Below are positions 12,721 to 26,574 of a DNA stretch of 64,000 bases, in pieces. The stretch's first letter is position 1, and every line of letters begins with the position of its first letter. Under the pieces are notes generated by a model that did not search any database, was not told the DNA's origin, and worked only from the letters and a program-made list of their open reading frames with translations. The translations under genes were made by a program, and so were the position numbers. This DNA is from Niebla homalea (Eukaryota > Ascomycota > Lecanoromycetes > Lecanorales > Ramalinaceae), in the NCBI GenBank assembly GCA_019925105.1, contig JAHGAU010000013.1, positions 1-64,000 of the forward strand. The letters are read 5' to 3'.

Positions 12721-14620
12721 TAAGGAAAAAAAGAGTAAAAAAAGGGCTTTATCGCTTAACGATAAAGCCATACGTACTTAAATAAGGGTATCGTGCCGGA
12801 AGTAAGCCTTTTAAGATTAAAATTAATAATTAACTTATTAAGAAATAAAACCGAATTTTTAATTAAAAGCGGGTTATTAAATTTATACCGGTTAATTCAG
12901 TTGGTAATAATTAAGTTATTATATATTATAATAATAATAACTTATTTATTATATTTATCCTTAATATATTCTTTATAGTTTCGGAAAACGGATATATTAT
13001 CCCGGTATTATTAAGTAAAGCTTATTAAGTTTTAACCGCCGATTTAATATATATAATAATTAATAATATTATTAAATCTAAAAAAAAGTACAGGATATAT
13101 AATATAGTATTTAAGGGTACTTTATAAGTATATTGTAGAAATTATATATACTTTATAGTTAAATTAAATAAATATATCTTTAATTATATATTCTTATAAT
13201 TTACGTATTGCTTTAACCTTATAAGCAATAATATAATACGCTTAACGTTGGATTATTTATTTATTTTTATTAAGGCTTTTAATTTTTATCAGGAAGTTAA
13301 GTAACGTTAAATTATATTTATAACTTAAAAAAACGATAAATCGATTTAATTATTATTATATTTACGGAGAAATATTATTTAATAATATTTTATTATATAA
13401 ATTAAATTATACGTCCTTAATAATATTATCGATTAATAATTTAAGATTATTAAAGATTAATTTATCCGTTAAATAAAAAAACGCTTTATTATAGACTATA
13501 TTAAACGGATCTATAGTAATTATTATTTTATTAAAATAGATTTTATTAACGTTCTTAAAAACCCGGAACTTAACGTTTAAAAACTTAATTAACGATAATA
13601 AACGTTTAATACGGGTAATAATAATTATAATTTCCGTTATATTATATAATTTTATTATATTATTTATAAAGATTCTTTTATTAATTAATTTCTATTTAAA
13701 GTTATAATTATATTTAAACGATTTTATTAACCCTATATAGGTATTAAAGCTATTAATGCTTTTCTTAAGGTAAAAATATTATATAAAATGGGAATTATTT
13801 AAAAATATAAATATACCCTTAAAGTTTAGATTAAAATATTTATATAGATTAACGTTAATAAATAATCTTATAAAAATATTTATCCCTCGGAGATTAATAT
13901 AATTTAATTTATTTATCCTCGTAAAGCGTTTAAGAGAAACCGTAAAGCTTAATTTACCTTTAGGTAAAGAGTTTAACGTTTACTATAAAATATATAATAT
14001 TTATTAATCGTATAGCTTTTTAATAAAGCTTTTAATTAATTATTAAATAGAATTTTTTTTAAAGTATTTAAAGTAAAACGATAATATAAACTTAACCTAT
14101 TTAATTATTCGATCTTTAAGGCCGATTAAGTTATTAAGGATTACTTTCCGCTTTTAAATTAATGTAAATATTAATAGGGCTTAAACCGGATAATGGATAA
14201 GAAAGGTTAAAAAGTTATATATAATTTAAAACGGAAATAACTATTACGTAACGACGATATTAATTATAATAAATTATATTTAATTAAAGATCTTAAAGGG
14301 TCTTATAGTAAAAATGGTTATATAGTAATTATAATTCCCGTCTTAAATATTTATTTTAATATTTAACGTATTCCTTAATTTTTAATAATATAAATTCTTT
14401 ATATATATGTTAATACTTAAAACTTAAAGACTACGGGAGAACGTTAATATAATATATTATTTATATAGCCCGTCGTAAAAAACTATAACCGGAATATAGA
14501 ATATATATTAAAGATACTAACTTTAAACATTAAACGTAACGGTATTATTAATAAGTTATTAATATTATAATATATATTTACATTATTAAGTAAAAGCTTT
14601 TTTAAGCGCATTAAAGTTTA
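12530..14620 (+). pseudogene. degraded frame in left arm, unrecognised
   Basis: A + frame is open at 12,793-12,978 and can be followed on both sides if TAA/TAG are read as former Gln/Trp. In the right arm (about 53,000-54,870, minus strand) the same sequence is present. A second frame there keeps similar peptides in both arms (ENGYIIPVLL left, ENGYIILVLL right), so I cannot fix which frame was coding. Other readable parts are KNPELNV (13,560-13,580) and KYLYRLTLINNLIKIFIPR (13,830-13,890). There are no recognisable catalytic motifs. Both copies are dead. Confidence 0.3.
12745..12769. other. conserved perfect hairpin
   Basis: A 10-bp perfect stem (ggctttatcg / cgataaagcc) with a 5-base loop. 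The right-arm copy at 61,510-61,534 keeps it with a single C to T change in the stem. It sits in a low-RIP patch after a purine run (AAGGAAAAAAAGAG). Function is unknown. It might be an RNA hairpin or part of an element's end. Confidence 0.6.
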
Positions 14621-14639
14621 AATATTTATTTTTATTAAT

Positions 14640-15340
14640 TATTATTATATTAAGATAGTTTAGCGTATCTAATTAACTATTATTCCAATAATATTACTTA
14701 TTATCTTCTACCGATAGTAAATAAGTAAGAATAAGGTTTAACGGGTAACCATACGTTAGGAAACTATACCCGATTCTCGGAGAAATTCATTAAAAGTAAA
14801 TAAAAGATCCGGAGGGGAAATAATTAACGCTATAGACGTAAAACTAATAGCCTTTAACTTCTGCTTAACCTAAATAAAACCCCATTATATCTTTTAAGAG
14901 CGTTATCGTATTTATCGAAAAGATTTATATTATTAGGTAGAATTATTTATAAGGTAACATTAATAATAAAGATAGTTAAATAAAATAAATTATTATAATA
15001 AGAAGATAAATTATTATAACTATAATTTAAAAAGTAAGGAAATATAAACTTTAATATATAAGTTAAGCGTAATATATTATTTATTCCGGTATTCTATAGG
15101 TTAAATATTTTTAGGTCCGTATTCTAATATATAATAACGATATTAAATAACCTCCAAGGAAAGTTAATTAATTAATAGTTGCGTTTATATATTATTAATT
15201 AAGAAGAAACCTTAATAAGGACTTAAAGAGGCTAATATATTAATATTATATAAAAGCGTATTTTATCTTTAACGTTTTAAGCCGTAACTTATATAAACGC
15301 CCTTTAATTAATTTACTTATTATTAATAAGGATTTCAGTA
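14640..15340 (+). pseudogene. degraded frame, unrecognised, low-RIP centre
   Basis: A + frame reads SSTDSK, VRIRFNG, PYVRKLYPILGEIH and IKDPEGK through about 14,705-14,820. It then runs through SFKSVIVFIEKIYII (14,895-14,940) and VAFIYY (15,180) to SRNLYKRPL (15,280-15,310). Almost every break is a TAA/TAG that replaces CAA/CAG-like contexts. The 14,740-14,880 part keeps many non-RIP dinucleotides and is matched by the right arm at about 52,790-52,930. I cannot assign a family. Conservation in both arms shows it is part of the duplicated unit and not random open frame. Confidence 0.35.
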
Positions 15341-17800
15341 ATACGTTATATTCTTAACCGTTATTATAAGCTTAAGCTTTAACGTTTATATAATTATTAA
15401 ACTATCAGGGTTAATAATTTCTAAATTAAAGAATTACTTATTAATATTAAGCCGATTCTACTTATTAATTTTATCCTAGAGACTATTAATATAACGGATT
15501 TAATTAAATTTAAATTAAACCTTAAGGAACGTTCGGCTGTTCTTCCCTATTTTCTTTTCGAATATTTTATAATACGTTTTGTGATTTATAGTCCTTAATG
15601 TAAAATATATAATAATAAAAAGCTTTTTATCGTTTTATAGCGGGCCACTTATAACGATTAGAAATTTTAAAATAAAAAGATAAAGAAGATTTACTTAAAA
15701 TAAAGGGTATATTTATAATACTAATAATCCTTTATATATAATATTAAATATTAATTAATTACTTAAAGTAAATTCTTTAATAAAATAACGCTTAAAATCA
15801 ATAATTCCGTTTTCTTTTACGGCTTTAATAATAAACCCCGTATATTAACTTTTAAGTTATAAAGTTATTAAGCGATATATAAAGTTTATCCTTAAAGTTA
15901 CTTTAAGTAAACTTATTATACCAAAGTAATCCTGGCCTAATAAACTACGTAAAATCCTCTATATTAATTAAAATTATATTTTTTATTGATTTCAACTTTA
16001 AAGATTTAAAATTATTATAATATAGTAAATAAATATAAGGTTTTATTTATTAATTTTTTAATAACTTTATTCTCTATATAATTTTATTAAATAAAGATAG
16101 ATTATTCTCGTAATTAAAATTTACGTATATTACCGGACTAGCGTTCCCCGCGTTTATATACTTATATAATAACCGAGGAATCTTAGGAAATAATAAAATC
16201 TTATAAATAAATTAATCGTTATCCTTTAATCCGTTATAATTAAAATAAGCTTAATTTAATTAAAAATTAAAATTAATTAAATTAATTAAATTAAATTTAT
16301 TATCTATACCCGATTTAATAAAATTAATTAATAATCTTTCGTTACTTTAAAATAATAATAATTTATAGTTAAGAATATTCTATTATTTAATATCGTTAAA
16401 ACTTTTTTAATTAATTATTATATTTATTATATAAAATATTTCCGAATTTAAGGTTATTTTTATATACCTCTTTTAAATTATTAACGTTTTTACGCTTTAA
16501 TAAAAAGGCGCGGTTAAATAATTACCCTTAATATAAATTATTTTAAATTCTATTAAAATATATAAGCAGATCTTTATTAACGTTATTATTATTATTTTAT
16601 AATACTTAATTTCCGATGTTTTTACCGCGGTTAAGGTTAATAAGTAAATAAGTTTCCGTTAAAAGTATAATAATAAATCTCGATAGATTATTTATGTTTT
16701 TAAGGGGTTTACTCCCTTTAACGCTTAAGGGTAAAACTTTATTAAATTTATTTATAATACTTTAAATTATTTTTTAAATTAAAAGCCTAGCTTTATTATC
16801 TAAGCTCTATTAATATATAAGTATAATAAACTTCCGATTAAGCTTTATTTTTTTAATTTAATTTATCGTATTTTAATCTATTATATTAAAGTAAAATGTA
16901 TTTATCGTATATAAATATATATAATTAAAACGCTATAAGTATAATTCCCGTTATTTTAAGCTTATTTATTATATTTAATATTATATAGACTATTTTCAGA
17001 TTAATTAATATATTATATAGATTTAAGATTAAATTTATAAACCATACTATAAGCCCCGTCGACCGCCGTTATAAATATAATATTACGATTAATAATCTTA
17101 TCCTGCCTATCGTTTATAACGTTATTATTAAAGTATAATTATAAGCTTACCGCTTTAATTTAATTTACGCGTTTAGACTTAACTTTATTTATAGGATTTA
17201 GCCCTATTAAAAGCTTATGGATTATAACGTTTACTATGCCCCTTTTATTATTAACCTATTTAATCTATATTTTTTAAATTATTATTTTATTTATATTTTA
17301 AAGTAACTTAATTACTTTATATTTATTAAAGTACTTTTTATAACTTATTTCTTATTTAACCCTTTATAATTACGTTAAACCTTTAAATATATTAATTTTT
17401 AAAATCTTAAATTTAATTAAATATATAAAATAATTTTAACTTAAAAGCTATATTTAAAGTAATTAAAGGAAGTTTAAAAAGGGAAGTACTCCTATAAATA
17501 TCCGTAGATTAGAAGCTTCTTATTAAGATTAAAGTTTAAAACTTAAAAACGTAATAAAAGATATTATTATTATTTTTAATTAAATTAATCTTAAAAATAG
17601 CGTTAAAACTATAAATATATTATACATTAAATAAAAGAATATTAAAATATAAGCTTTATAACTTTAAGAGAGTTTATAAAGTATAATAAGGTTATTAATT
17701 AATATAAGTTTTATATTAATTTTAAAATATAAGTAATTATTAAATAACGACTTTAATTTATTAAGGATAACGTTTTCTTAAGAGTTATAATTAATATATT
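15341..17800. other. left arm, degraded, unrecognised
   Basis: This contains a low-RIP patch at 15,525-15,600 (GTTCGGCTGTTCTTCCC, readable as FGCSSLF on the + strand) matched at 52,100-52,145. A second G/C patch, CGTTCCCCGCG, at 16,142-16,152 is matched at 51,570-51,580. AT-only simple sequence occupies 16,255-16,300. I recognise no product. Confidence 0.45.
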
Positions 17801-19100
17801 TAATAATAATTTAGCCGTAACGGAATACTTTTAATATATTTTAAAATAAAAAAAGGCGGCTTCCTTATTAAAATAAAAGAAAAAGAAGGAAAAACAATAT
17901 AAAAATTAAAAAACGTTATGGTAAACGATTTTTAAAGCTATTAAAATAGCGATAAAGTATTATTAAATAAAGTATATAAATAAAGCTTAATTATTAATTT
18001 TAATAATAATTCTTATCCCTTAAAACGTAATCCTTTACGGGCTTATTTAAGAATTCCTTATATCTTTACTTACGTTTAATTACTATTATAATCGTAAGCT
18101 TATTTATTTATAGATTTATTTTTACTTTATATATATAAAGAAGTTAAAGTAAGGCTTTATAAGAATTCCGACTTAATTTTTAAATAAAATATAAATAATA
18201 ATTTAAAGTTAACTAGAATATCCTATATAAACATTAATATAATTGCCGGACTCCAAGTATCCTTTAAGTTTAAATACGGTAAATATAAGTAACGCTCCGA
18301 TTAAAACTTCTTAAAAGAATTCTACCGTTATAAAGAGATTAATCGATAATAAGTTTAAAACCTTAATAATTAAATTATATAATTTAATAACGTTTTTTAA
18401 TATATAGGTTTAACCTTATAAAGAAATCAATAAATTCTTAATACGTCTTATAAATATTAAAATAAATTATAAATTACTCTTAATAAATTAAATAACTTTA
18501 AAATGAAAATAAAGAATAAGTTTAATAAAAAACGTTATAAGTATTAATATTATCGTAATAATTTAAATAAAAAACGTTATTAACTTAAAGAAATTAAATG
18601 GAACTTAATAATAATTTAAAGTTTATATAAGAACCTGAAGGAAATTATATTTGAAATTAAATATAAAATTAACCCGGAAGTCTTTTTTACTTATAATAAA
18701 TATAATATTATTAATATTATCTTTAAGTTTAAGATTAAGATTTTTAAAGTTACTTAATTAAAAAAAGATTTTAATAAGTATTATATTAAGTTAAATAACG
18801 CGATTTAAGATTTTAAGGATAAGTTATAATTTAAAAAATATAAATATAAAGAAACGTTTATTAATAAAAATATAAATATTAATAATTTAAAGCTCTGCCT
18901 CTATAAAAAACTATCTTAAATAAACGCGCTTTTAAAGGTTTTTAATAATAATAATATTATAAAACGTCGCCGTAAATAAGGCCGTAATTATTACCAAAAT
19001 TTAAAACGCTTTACCGGTTTTAATTTAATAAGATCCCAATAGGGTTAAGGGTTAAAAAAATAGGTAATATAATCCATAAAGACTTAATTTTAATTATAAA
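17801..19100 (+). pseudogene. degraded frame with conserved basic C-terminal motif
   Basis: Near 18,640-19,060 a + frame reads FEIKYKINPEVFFTYNKYN, then LKLCLYKKLS (18,890-18,920), NALLKVFNNNNIIKRRRK (18,925-18,980) and NYYQNLKRF with FNLIRSQ (to about 19,040), allowing for RIP stops. The right arm, minus strand, near 48,680-48,790 preserves the same frame as KRCRK, NYYQGLRR and FNLMGSQ. The arginine cluster and NYYQ/SQ end survive in both copies, which supports real coding ancestry. No family is recognised. It could be the end of a transposase or gag-like protein, but that is inference only. Confidence 0.35.
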
Positions 19101-20400
19101 TTTAATTAAAAAATATTAATAACCGTTTATAATAAATTACTTAATTTAAAAGTATATTATATATTACGTTTTTTATAATTCCTTAACCCGGCTTATTTAC
19201 TCTTTAATAATTATTTTTTTACTTTAAATATTACTTTCTTTATTTATTATAATATTAAGGCCGGTACGTTATCTTATATTTACGTTATAAAAAGTAACTT
19301 TAAATTATAATTTTTAAATTATAAAACTTTATATTTCTTAATAAGATTATTTATATCTTATATATTAATTATAATATCCGGATATTAATATCCGTTTTAA
19401 TAATTAATTAATTAATTAAAGTACTTATTATTAAGATCCGATTTAAAGATTATAGCTTAAACCGCCTTTATAATTATTATTAAAAAGGATATTAATAGGA
19501 TATAAACGTATAATTAAAATATAAAGATAAAAAACTTATTAAGTTCCGAATAAAACTTTACGGTTAAGAATTCCTTAATCTTTATATATAACTCTTTATA
19601 AGTTTAAACGGCTATAATAAATTTATAAAAAACAAAAATATCTTCCTGAAGAAAGAATAAATTTTAATTAAAGATTTAAATATTATTATATAGGCCTTTA
19701 CTTAAAGTAAATATAAAAATTAAATAAAGTTAATCCCGGATAACGTTATTCTTATTATTAATAGTAATAATACGTAAAGCAATATTACCTATAAATTACG
19801 GACGGAGAAACGTATTAAGAATAATTAATTTTTCTTTAAAGAATAAAAGGCTTACGGACCGTAAAAGCTATTTATTAAAGTAAATAAAGAATCTAAATAA
19901 ATAGAATAGTGGTAATACTTATATATTTATAATTATAAAAGAGTATAAAGGATAATAATAAGGAGTAAGATATAAATGAAAATATTTAAGAAAACGAAAG
20001 AATATTTTAACTTATTTAAAATCTGGATTTACTTACGGAAAAGATAGAATATAAAATAAAATATAATAAAAATATTAATTTAAGATTATAAGTTAATTTA
20101 AAGGTAGTAACGCGTATAATATAACTTGGGTTTCCGGATAATAATACTATTAAAGTATATTGAGAAATACGTATAGACTTTCTTATTACCTATTATTCTA
20201 TATCCTTTTATAACTTATATATAAGAGTATTTTTTATTTAAAGATATATAAAATAAAGAAATTAAGGAAGTAATATATGGTATTATTACGTTAAAAATAA
20301 TTTATAAGTTACGTAATCTTAATAAGCTAGCCGAAATCTTACGGTTTTAAATAAAAACGTAACTTCTTCTTTAAAAATTTCAGTAAAACTTATTCTTCCG
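19101..20400. other. left arm, degraded, unrecognised
   Basis: RIP-mutated sequence matched in the right arm (about 47,390-48,660). Short spots keep TG, for example near 20,160 and 20,275. No gene or terminal repeat is recognised. Confidence 0.5.
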
Positions 20401-22750
20401 TTATAAGCCTTTTAATCCGTTACGTCTTATTAAAAGGAGAAACTCCTGATGCCCGATACGTTAAATATTTAGACTTAATAAAGGTATTATAATTAATTAT
20501 ATTAAAGGCTTAGAATAATTTTTAATTTTTAATATATCGTATAATTATTTAAGGATATTTATTAACGCTTTTTTTATTATAATATTTATATTTTAAAAGA
20601 GGGTTAATAAACTTTTTAAGGTAATATACCGGAAATAAAATAACTTTTAAATAATAATAATATTATACGTAAATATTACGCTTAAAAACCGGGTTATATT
20701 CTTCGTTAAGTATTATAATATAAAACCTATTTTACGTAATATAATTTAAAACTTTTATAATTTCCTTCGGATTATTCCTATATTAAATTAAGCCTATATA
20801 TATATATATATTAACTTTAAAAATAATATTATTAAATTTAAAATAAAAGTAAATAATAAATAATATAATTATTACGTTTTTAAGATTTCAATTATATTAT
20901 AATTATAATTATACGGAATATTTAAAACCTTTAATTTACGTAATATTATTAAGTTAAAACGTTTACGCGGGAAGCTTAATATTTAAACAGAAATACTTAA
21001 TCTTCCGCTTTTTATTTAATTAATAATAAAAGTTACGTTAAATATATTTACCGTCTATAAATAATAAAAAGGTCAATAAGGATAACCAAAAGAAACGCGG
21101 GATAAAGCCGTTATTATAAATATAATAAAAATAAAATATTTTTAAAAATAATATTATTTACTTTTTATTTATCCTTAAAGAAAATAATATATTTACGGTA
21201 ATAAATATAAACTATATCCTTTAATATTCCTATATAATTAAGTCTATAAAATTATTATATTTAATACTTTTATCTTTAAAAAACCCAAAAAATTATATAT
21301 ATATTAATTAAAAAAGTTTATCCTTAATAAGCCTTATCTAATTAAAATTAAAGTAAAAAACTTTTATATTAATATAATAAATATAGCCCGTCCTTTATAA
21401 TATATTAATACTTAAAAGCGTTATTATATAAATTTATTTATATTTCTTATAAAAATAATTTATTTTATATTTATTCCGCTTTAAAATACTTATATTTTTA
21501 ATTATTAATTAACGTTTTAATTGGTAAGGAAGTTATTAATAAACGTACTTTAATCCTTACTTTAAATATTATATTTATTATAATTAAAAAAGATATAAAT
21601 ATAAATATCAGAAATAATCGTAACGGTAATAACGACCTTAACTTTAAAAAAGTATAATTTAAAGATCCGTTAATTTTTATTAAAATTTTCCTTAAGGAAT
21701 TTCTTTAAGACCGTTACGTTATATTAATTATCGTTAAATTAATAATAAAAAGAATTATGGAAATAAATAAAAAGATTATAATTTTTAATTAAATATATAT
21801 TAAAAAAGTTTTAAATTATTATATTAAAGATTTTAATATACCAGGATACGTTTTAATTTTTTAAAAAAAGTCTTAAAATGATTAACCCGTTTATAATTAA
21901 ATTAATAGATAATTCCGTGGTCTATCCGTATATACTTATTATTATTTATCTTAAATATAACCTTAAAGAACTCCTATAATTTAATATTTAACCTTAATAG
22001 GGTTTATAGTATATTAAGATACTTTAAAAATATAACTTTTTATATCTTTTTATTATTAATACTTAATATTTTAACCCCGGTTATTAAAGGTTTTAAGACG
22101 GTTAATAAATAACCCTTAATAAGATATAAGATATATTGATTTAATTTATAGTAATATTTAATAATTAATATATATTTATTAAATATATATATATAATTTT
22201 CGTAAATAACGTATTTATAAGTTAAAAAATATTCCGGTTTTTATTAAAGATAATAGAAATAAATCTTTTAATTTTTAAAGTTTATTTAATAAATTAAATA
22301 TTACGTAACGTTATATTAATATATTTATAATAATAATTTATAACTTATTTCGATAAACGGATAAAGGCAGTTTATTTATACTTTAATATCCTTATTTAAG
22401 TATATAATAAATATATTATTCTTAAAAATTTACTTTAAAGTTTTTATATATTATTTTTTATATATTACTTTAAAGATATTATTTATTTTAAATTCTATTT
22501 ATTATTAACCCTTTTTAAGAATTAAACGTTATAATAAATTTACTATATATTCTTAACGGATATGTATTTATAGAAATAATAGAAGCTATAAATTTAATTA
22601 ATTATATATATAATATTTTATAAGTTCGTCCAATTTATAAGAAATTAATAAAATAATCTCTGAAATCTAAAAAATTAAGTTACATTTTTAAGTATTAATA
22701 ATAAAGTTAAACGGATAAGTAATTATTATAATTACGTATAAATAAGCGTT
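20401..22750 (+). pseudogene. long degraded frame conserved in both arms, unrecognised
   Basis: A + frame starts around TPDARYVKYLDL (20,447-20,480). The right arm's minus strand (47,290-47,340) gives TPDARYIKY followed by DLKEVL, so the frame is shared. It continues with YLYFKRGLINFLR (20,586-20,625), YPLIFLYN (21,218-21,242), INIARPL (21,378-21,398) and FKPIKK-like basic patches. It then reaches SLKMINPFIIKLIDNSVVYP (21,870-21,930) and peters out before 22,750. At about 2.3 kb it is one of the longest relics here. The middle weakly resembles the general shape of fungal DUF3435/tyrosine-recombinase proteins, but I cannot see the Arg...Arg-x-x-Tyr catalytic set, so I do not make that call. 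Confidence 0.35.
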
Positions 22751-24000
22751 ACTTATAAATAAATAAAAATAAAATATATTAAAAAATATAAAGTATAAGA
22801 TTCGTTCCTTACGGAAGATATTAAACTTAATAAATAAAACTTCTTTAAGTTTCCGATAATAAGTTAATAAAGAAAATTAAGTATTTAATATCTATATTAT
22901 TATAACGGAAATGAAAATGCGGATTTTAATCCGTTTATTAATTTAATTTATAAAATAATAAATCTTTTATAAATCCAATATTATATAAATAACGGATCCC
23001 GTTTACTTAAAAGCTATAACAATAATTTTAAGCCGGATTTTAATACTTAAGTTTAACGGATTACTTATTTAAATTTAAAATAAAAATAAAACTATAATTT
23101 AAAACGGGCTTAAGAAATTATTTATAAAGAAGTAAACGATATCCATAAATAAAAATATAAGATAAATATAAATTAATAAAACGGGAGTTTCGTTTTTATT
23201 TTACCTTTAATAGATAAAAAGGGTCTTTATCCGGTAATATATATATATATTAAATTAATTAATAATACCCTTAAATAAATTATTATTAATAAAAAATATT
23301 AAATAATCGGAATTATTAATTACGGAGTTAAAATATAGGTTAATAAGATTATTTACGTTATTTTTATTTATATTATTATTAAGAAATAATTAATATAATA
23401 TATTCTTTTTTACCTTTTTATTAATAAAGAAAACTATAAATAAATATTATAAATTAAAGGAAAATAAATCTATTATTAAAGCGTTTACGTAATATAAAAA
23501 GTAAAAATAAAAAGTAATAATATTAGAAATATTAAATTAATTTTAATATTTATAAAAAGTTATCGTAATTATATAGAATTAATAATTATAAATTTAATAT
23601 TAAATCTTTTTAAGAGAATAAAGGTAAAAAATATTAATAAGGATAACCAGGAAATATAAATAAAATAGCTACTTAATTCAAAGAAAAAACCTTTTAACCC
23701 CTTTATATCCTTCCCTTTTTTTCATTTCTTACCTAATTAATCATATTCTATTCATTCTTTTATAATTTAAATATATCTTTTATAAAAAAGCGTAATAAAA
23801 AATTTTAATAAGAAAAAAATTAATATTATTAAGGAAGCATAAAGGTTCCGATTATTTAATTTAAGTTTTTGACTTCTTTATTTAATATAAAAAATATTAT
23901 ACGCTTAAAATAAATTTTTAATTTAAAGGGATATTTTTATTTTAATCCTAAATATCGTATTCTTATAATTATAATATAAATTTAAATTAAGAAGACCATA
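22751..24000. other. left arm spacer with pyrimidine tract
   Basis: A possible frame at 22,880-23,150 (NENADFNPFINL, DPVYLK) gives way to a C/T-rich tract at 23,690-23,765 (CTTTTAACCCCTTTATATCC) with a matching purine tract at 44,030-44,095. The tract could be a promoter or a boundary between relics. Nothing more is supported. Confidence 0.4.
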
Positions 24001-26570
24001 AATTAAATTAAACTTTATAAAATTTAACTTATAAAACCTAATTCCTTACCGCCTTATTTAACTTTTAACGGTATTAAGCTATTATATTTATATAAAAAGT
24101 ACCGTATTATTACCATAAAAAATATCCTTAATATAGGAGATCGGTAATAAACCGTTAACCTTTATTTTAATAAAATCTATTAATTATATAATAAGTAAAA
24201 TTAAGAGTTTATAGGGTTAAACTTTTTTATATAGACTTTTATTTTTAAGGAATATTTTAATATTAAGAATTTTTACGATAATAATATTTATTAGAAGATA
24301 CGTTAATATAATAATTAAAAGGATACGTTTAATTAAAATAAATAATTCATAAAACTCTTTAAGTATAAGTAAATTAATTTATTAAAATTACTTAAAAAAG
24401 AATATTTATAACTTATTATTTTAACGTTTAATAAATTAATCTTTTTTATTAGATTATAATTAACATTATAATTCAGTATTCTTTATTATTTATTAAGCTT
24501 AAAGTATCCGAAGGTACGCGTAATATAAATTTAATAACCGTAATTAATAAAGTATAAAAGCTTAAATATTATTTTTAATATATTTTTATATATTAAAAGA
24601 ATATTTTAAAACCGTATAAAAAGGAGTTATTTTAGGTTTTAACGGATTAATAAATAATTAAATATCTTTAAATACGGTCGTTTCACTTTAATACTTAAGA
24701 TCGTAACGTTATTAAAGATTATATAAATAAAAGGGTTTTATTCTTAAGTATTAAAGATTAAATAATTAAATATATAATCCTTAAAAGGATTTATAATATT
24801 AATTACTTAATTTTATCTTTATATATCTTTTTTAAAGATATAAAGTAACTTAAACTATATATAAAAGTTTTCCGAGAAGCTTTTAATATAACCGGGAAAT
24901 AATTAATTAATTAAGCTTTAATAATTATTTATAAAAAGGATAAATAAAAATAAGTTATAAAACCTTAAAAAAGGTAGAATTAAGCTTTATATTAAGTTTA
25001 AGACGGTTACCGATATACTTTATTTTAATATTAAATAAATCTGGATATTTATTTAATAATTCTTCCTTAAATTATTGGAAATATTATTATAAAAAAATAC
25101 CGGAAAAAATAAACCTTTCTATTAATTAAATTAAAAAACGTAAGTATATTTAATACGATTAGCGTTAAAACTAAATTTTAAATTAATAAAACTTAAGACA
25201 ATAATTAAGTAAAATCTAAATATATAAATAATAAGGGGTTTTATAGAATAAATTCAGTTATAGATTATATTTAAAAAATATAATAATAACTTATTTCTTT
25301 TTAAAGCGTTAAACTTTATCGACTTTAAAGGTATTAAGATTAAAGATAAAAACCTTTATCGGATATAAGTAAATATCGCTTTAAAATATCGTTATAAGAA
25401 ACCTTTTAAATCCTCCTTAAACTTAATTAAGTTTTTCTTTTTCCCGGTAAATATTTATAAGAGCGATATAATTATAACCTTGTATTTCAGCGTTTATTAT
25501 AATATTTTTACGGCTTTCTTTAAAGATTAAAGTTTTAATTAAAAGACTTTAAGTATTATATTATTTATAATCCGAAATACCGAATAAAAGAGTATTATCC
25601 TTAACGATAATATTATTAATATTTTTAAGAATATAGAATTAATATTATTGTCTGCCTAGGATTAATTAATATTATTAACTACTTAAAATTAATCTTTATA
25701 GCCTTTATTAAGCGTAAGCGGTATTTAAAATTAAAGTTTCCTTAATTTAATACTTAGCCCTTCAACTATAGAAAATATATCCGGCTTAATACCCTAATTA
25801 AAAAAAAGGTTAATACCGAGGGTTTAAGTATTAATAAACTTAAAGACGTACTTAATAAAGAAGTAATTAATAAAGAAATCACTTTTAAATGAGAAAACGT
25901 AGTATTCTAAGTAATCTTTAACCTATAATGAGTTAACTTTATAGAAAATTGTTTATTAATAAATCTTAATGATTTAACGTATAAACGATACGATCTTAAA
26001 AACGTTTATATTAAGAAGTATATATATAAAAGACTTAATAAAAACGGTAAAACTATAATACTTATTAAGGGAGAAAATTAACTTTATTATAAGGCGATTA
26101 ATAAGTATAAGTTATATATAAAAATAATAAACGGAAACCGAATTATTTAAATTTATACGGACGGTTTTTATTATAAAATTTAAAAGTAAAGAAGTGATTT
26201 AACGTATAAAGTAAATACTTTTCCTTAATATATTATTGAGAAAGTAGATTAAATTAAATTATAATTAATATAAACGCTTAAACCTATTTAATAAACTTAG
26301 AAATTATTACTTTTATTTACTATTAATCTTTAATAAAAAAAAATCCCTATAATTTAGCTTTATTAACTTAATAAAAAATAAACCGTATAAAATATTATTA
26401 CCGGCCGTTTATAACTTGCTTATCGACTATTATTATCTCGGTCGGTTTGGGTAAATGTTTACGACGGATCTATTTTTAAAAAAAACGTTTTAAGACCTTT
26501 AAATTAATTAATAGTTTATTTAAGTAAATAAGATTTAAAAGCTTATCGTTTAAGTTATTAAAGCTTAAAA
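24001..26570 (+). pseudogene. degraded frame upstream of tandem repeat, unrecognised
   Basis: A + frame is readable over 25,800-26,560: INKLKDVLNKEV, KEITFKWENVVF (25,860-25,910), LNDLTYKRYDLKNVYIKKY (25,965-26,020), IYTDGFYYK (26,150-26,180) and LLLSRSVWVNVYDGSIFKK (26,425-26,485). The last part is a low-RIP patch keeping TGG and ATG-like dinucleotides. It ends at the 187-bp tandem repeat and precedes the Gypsy integrase remnant on the same strand, so it may be an upstream part of that polyprotein. I do not see the RT box (F/Y-x-D-D) or RNase H motifs that would prove it. The right-arm copy lies at about 41,220-43,800. Confidence 0.3.
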
Positions 26571-26574
26571 GATC

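Noticed and set aside
12793..12978. Open + frame of 61 codons taken as a small membrane protein gene
   Set aside because: It is only the stop-free part of a longer degraded frame in the left arm; its right-arm copy is interrupted, and Leu/Ile richness follows from RIP.
20401..22750. Starship captain (DUF3435 tyrosine recombinase)
   Set aside because: Only a vague overall likeness; the Arg, Arg-x-x-Tyr and His residues cannot be placed in either arm, so no such call is made.
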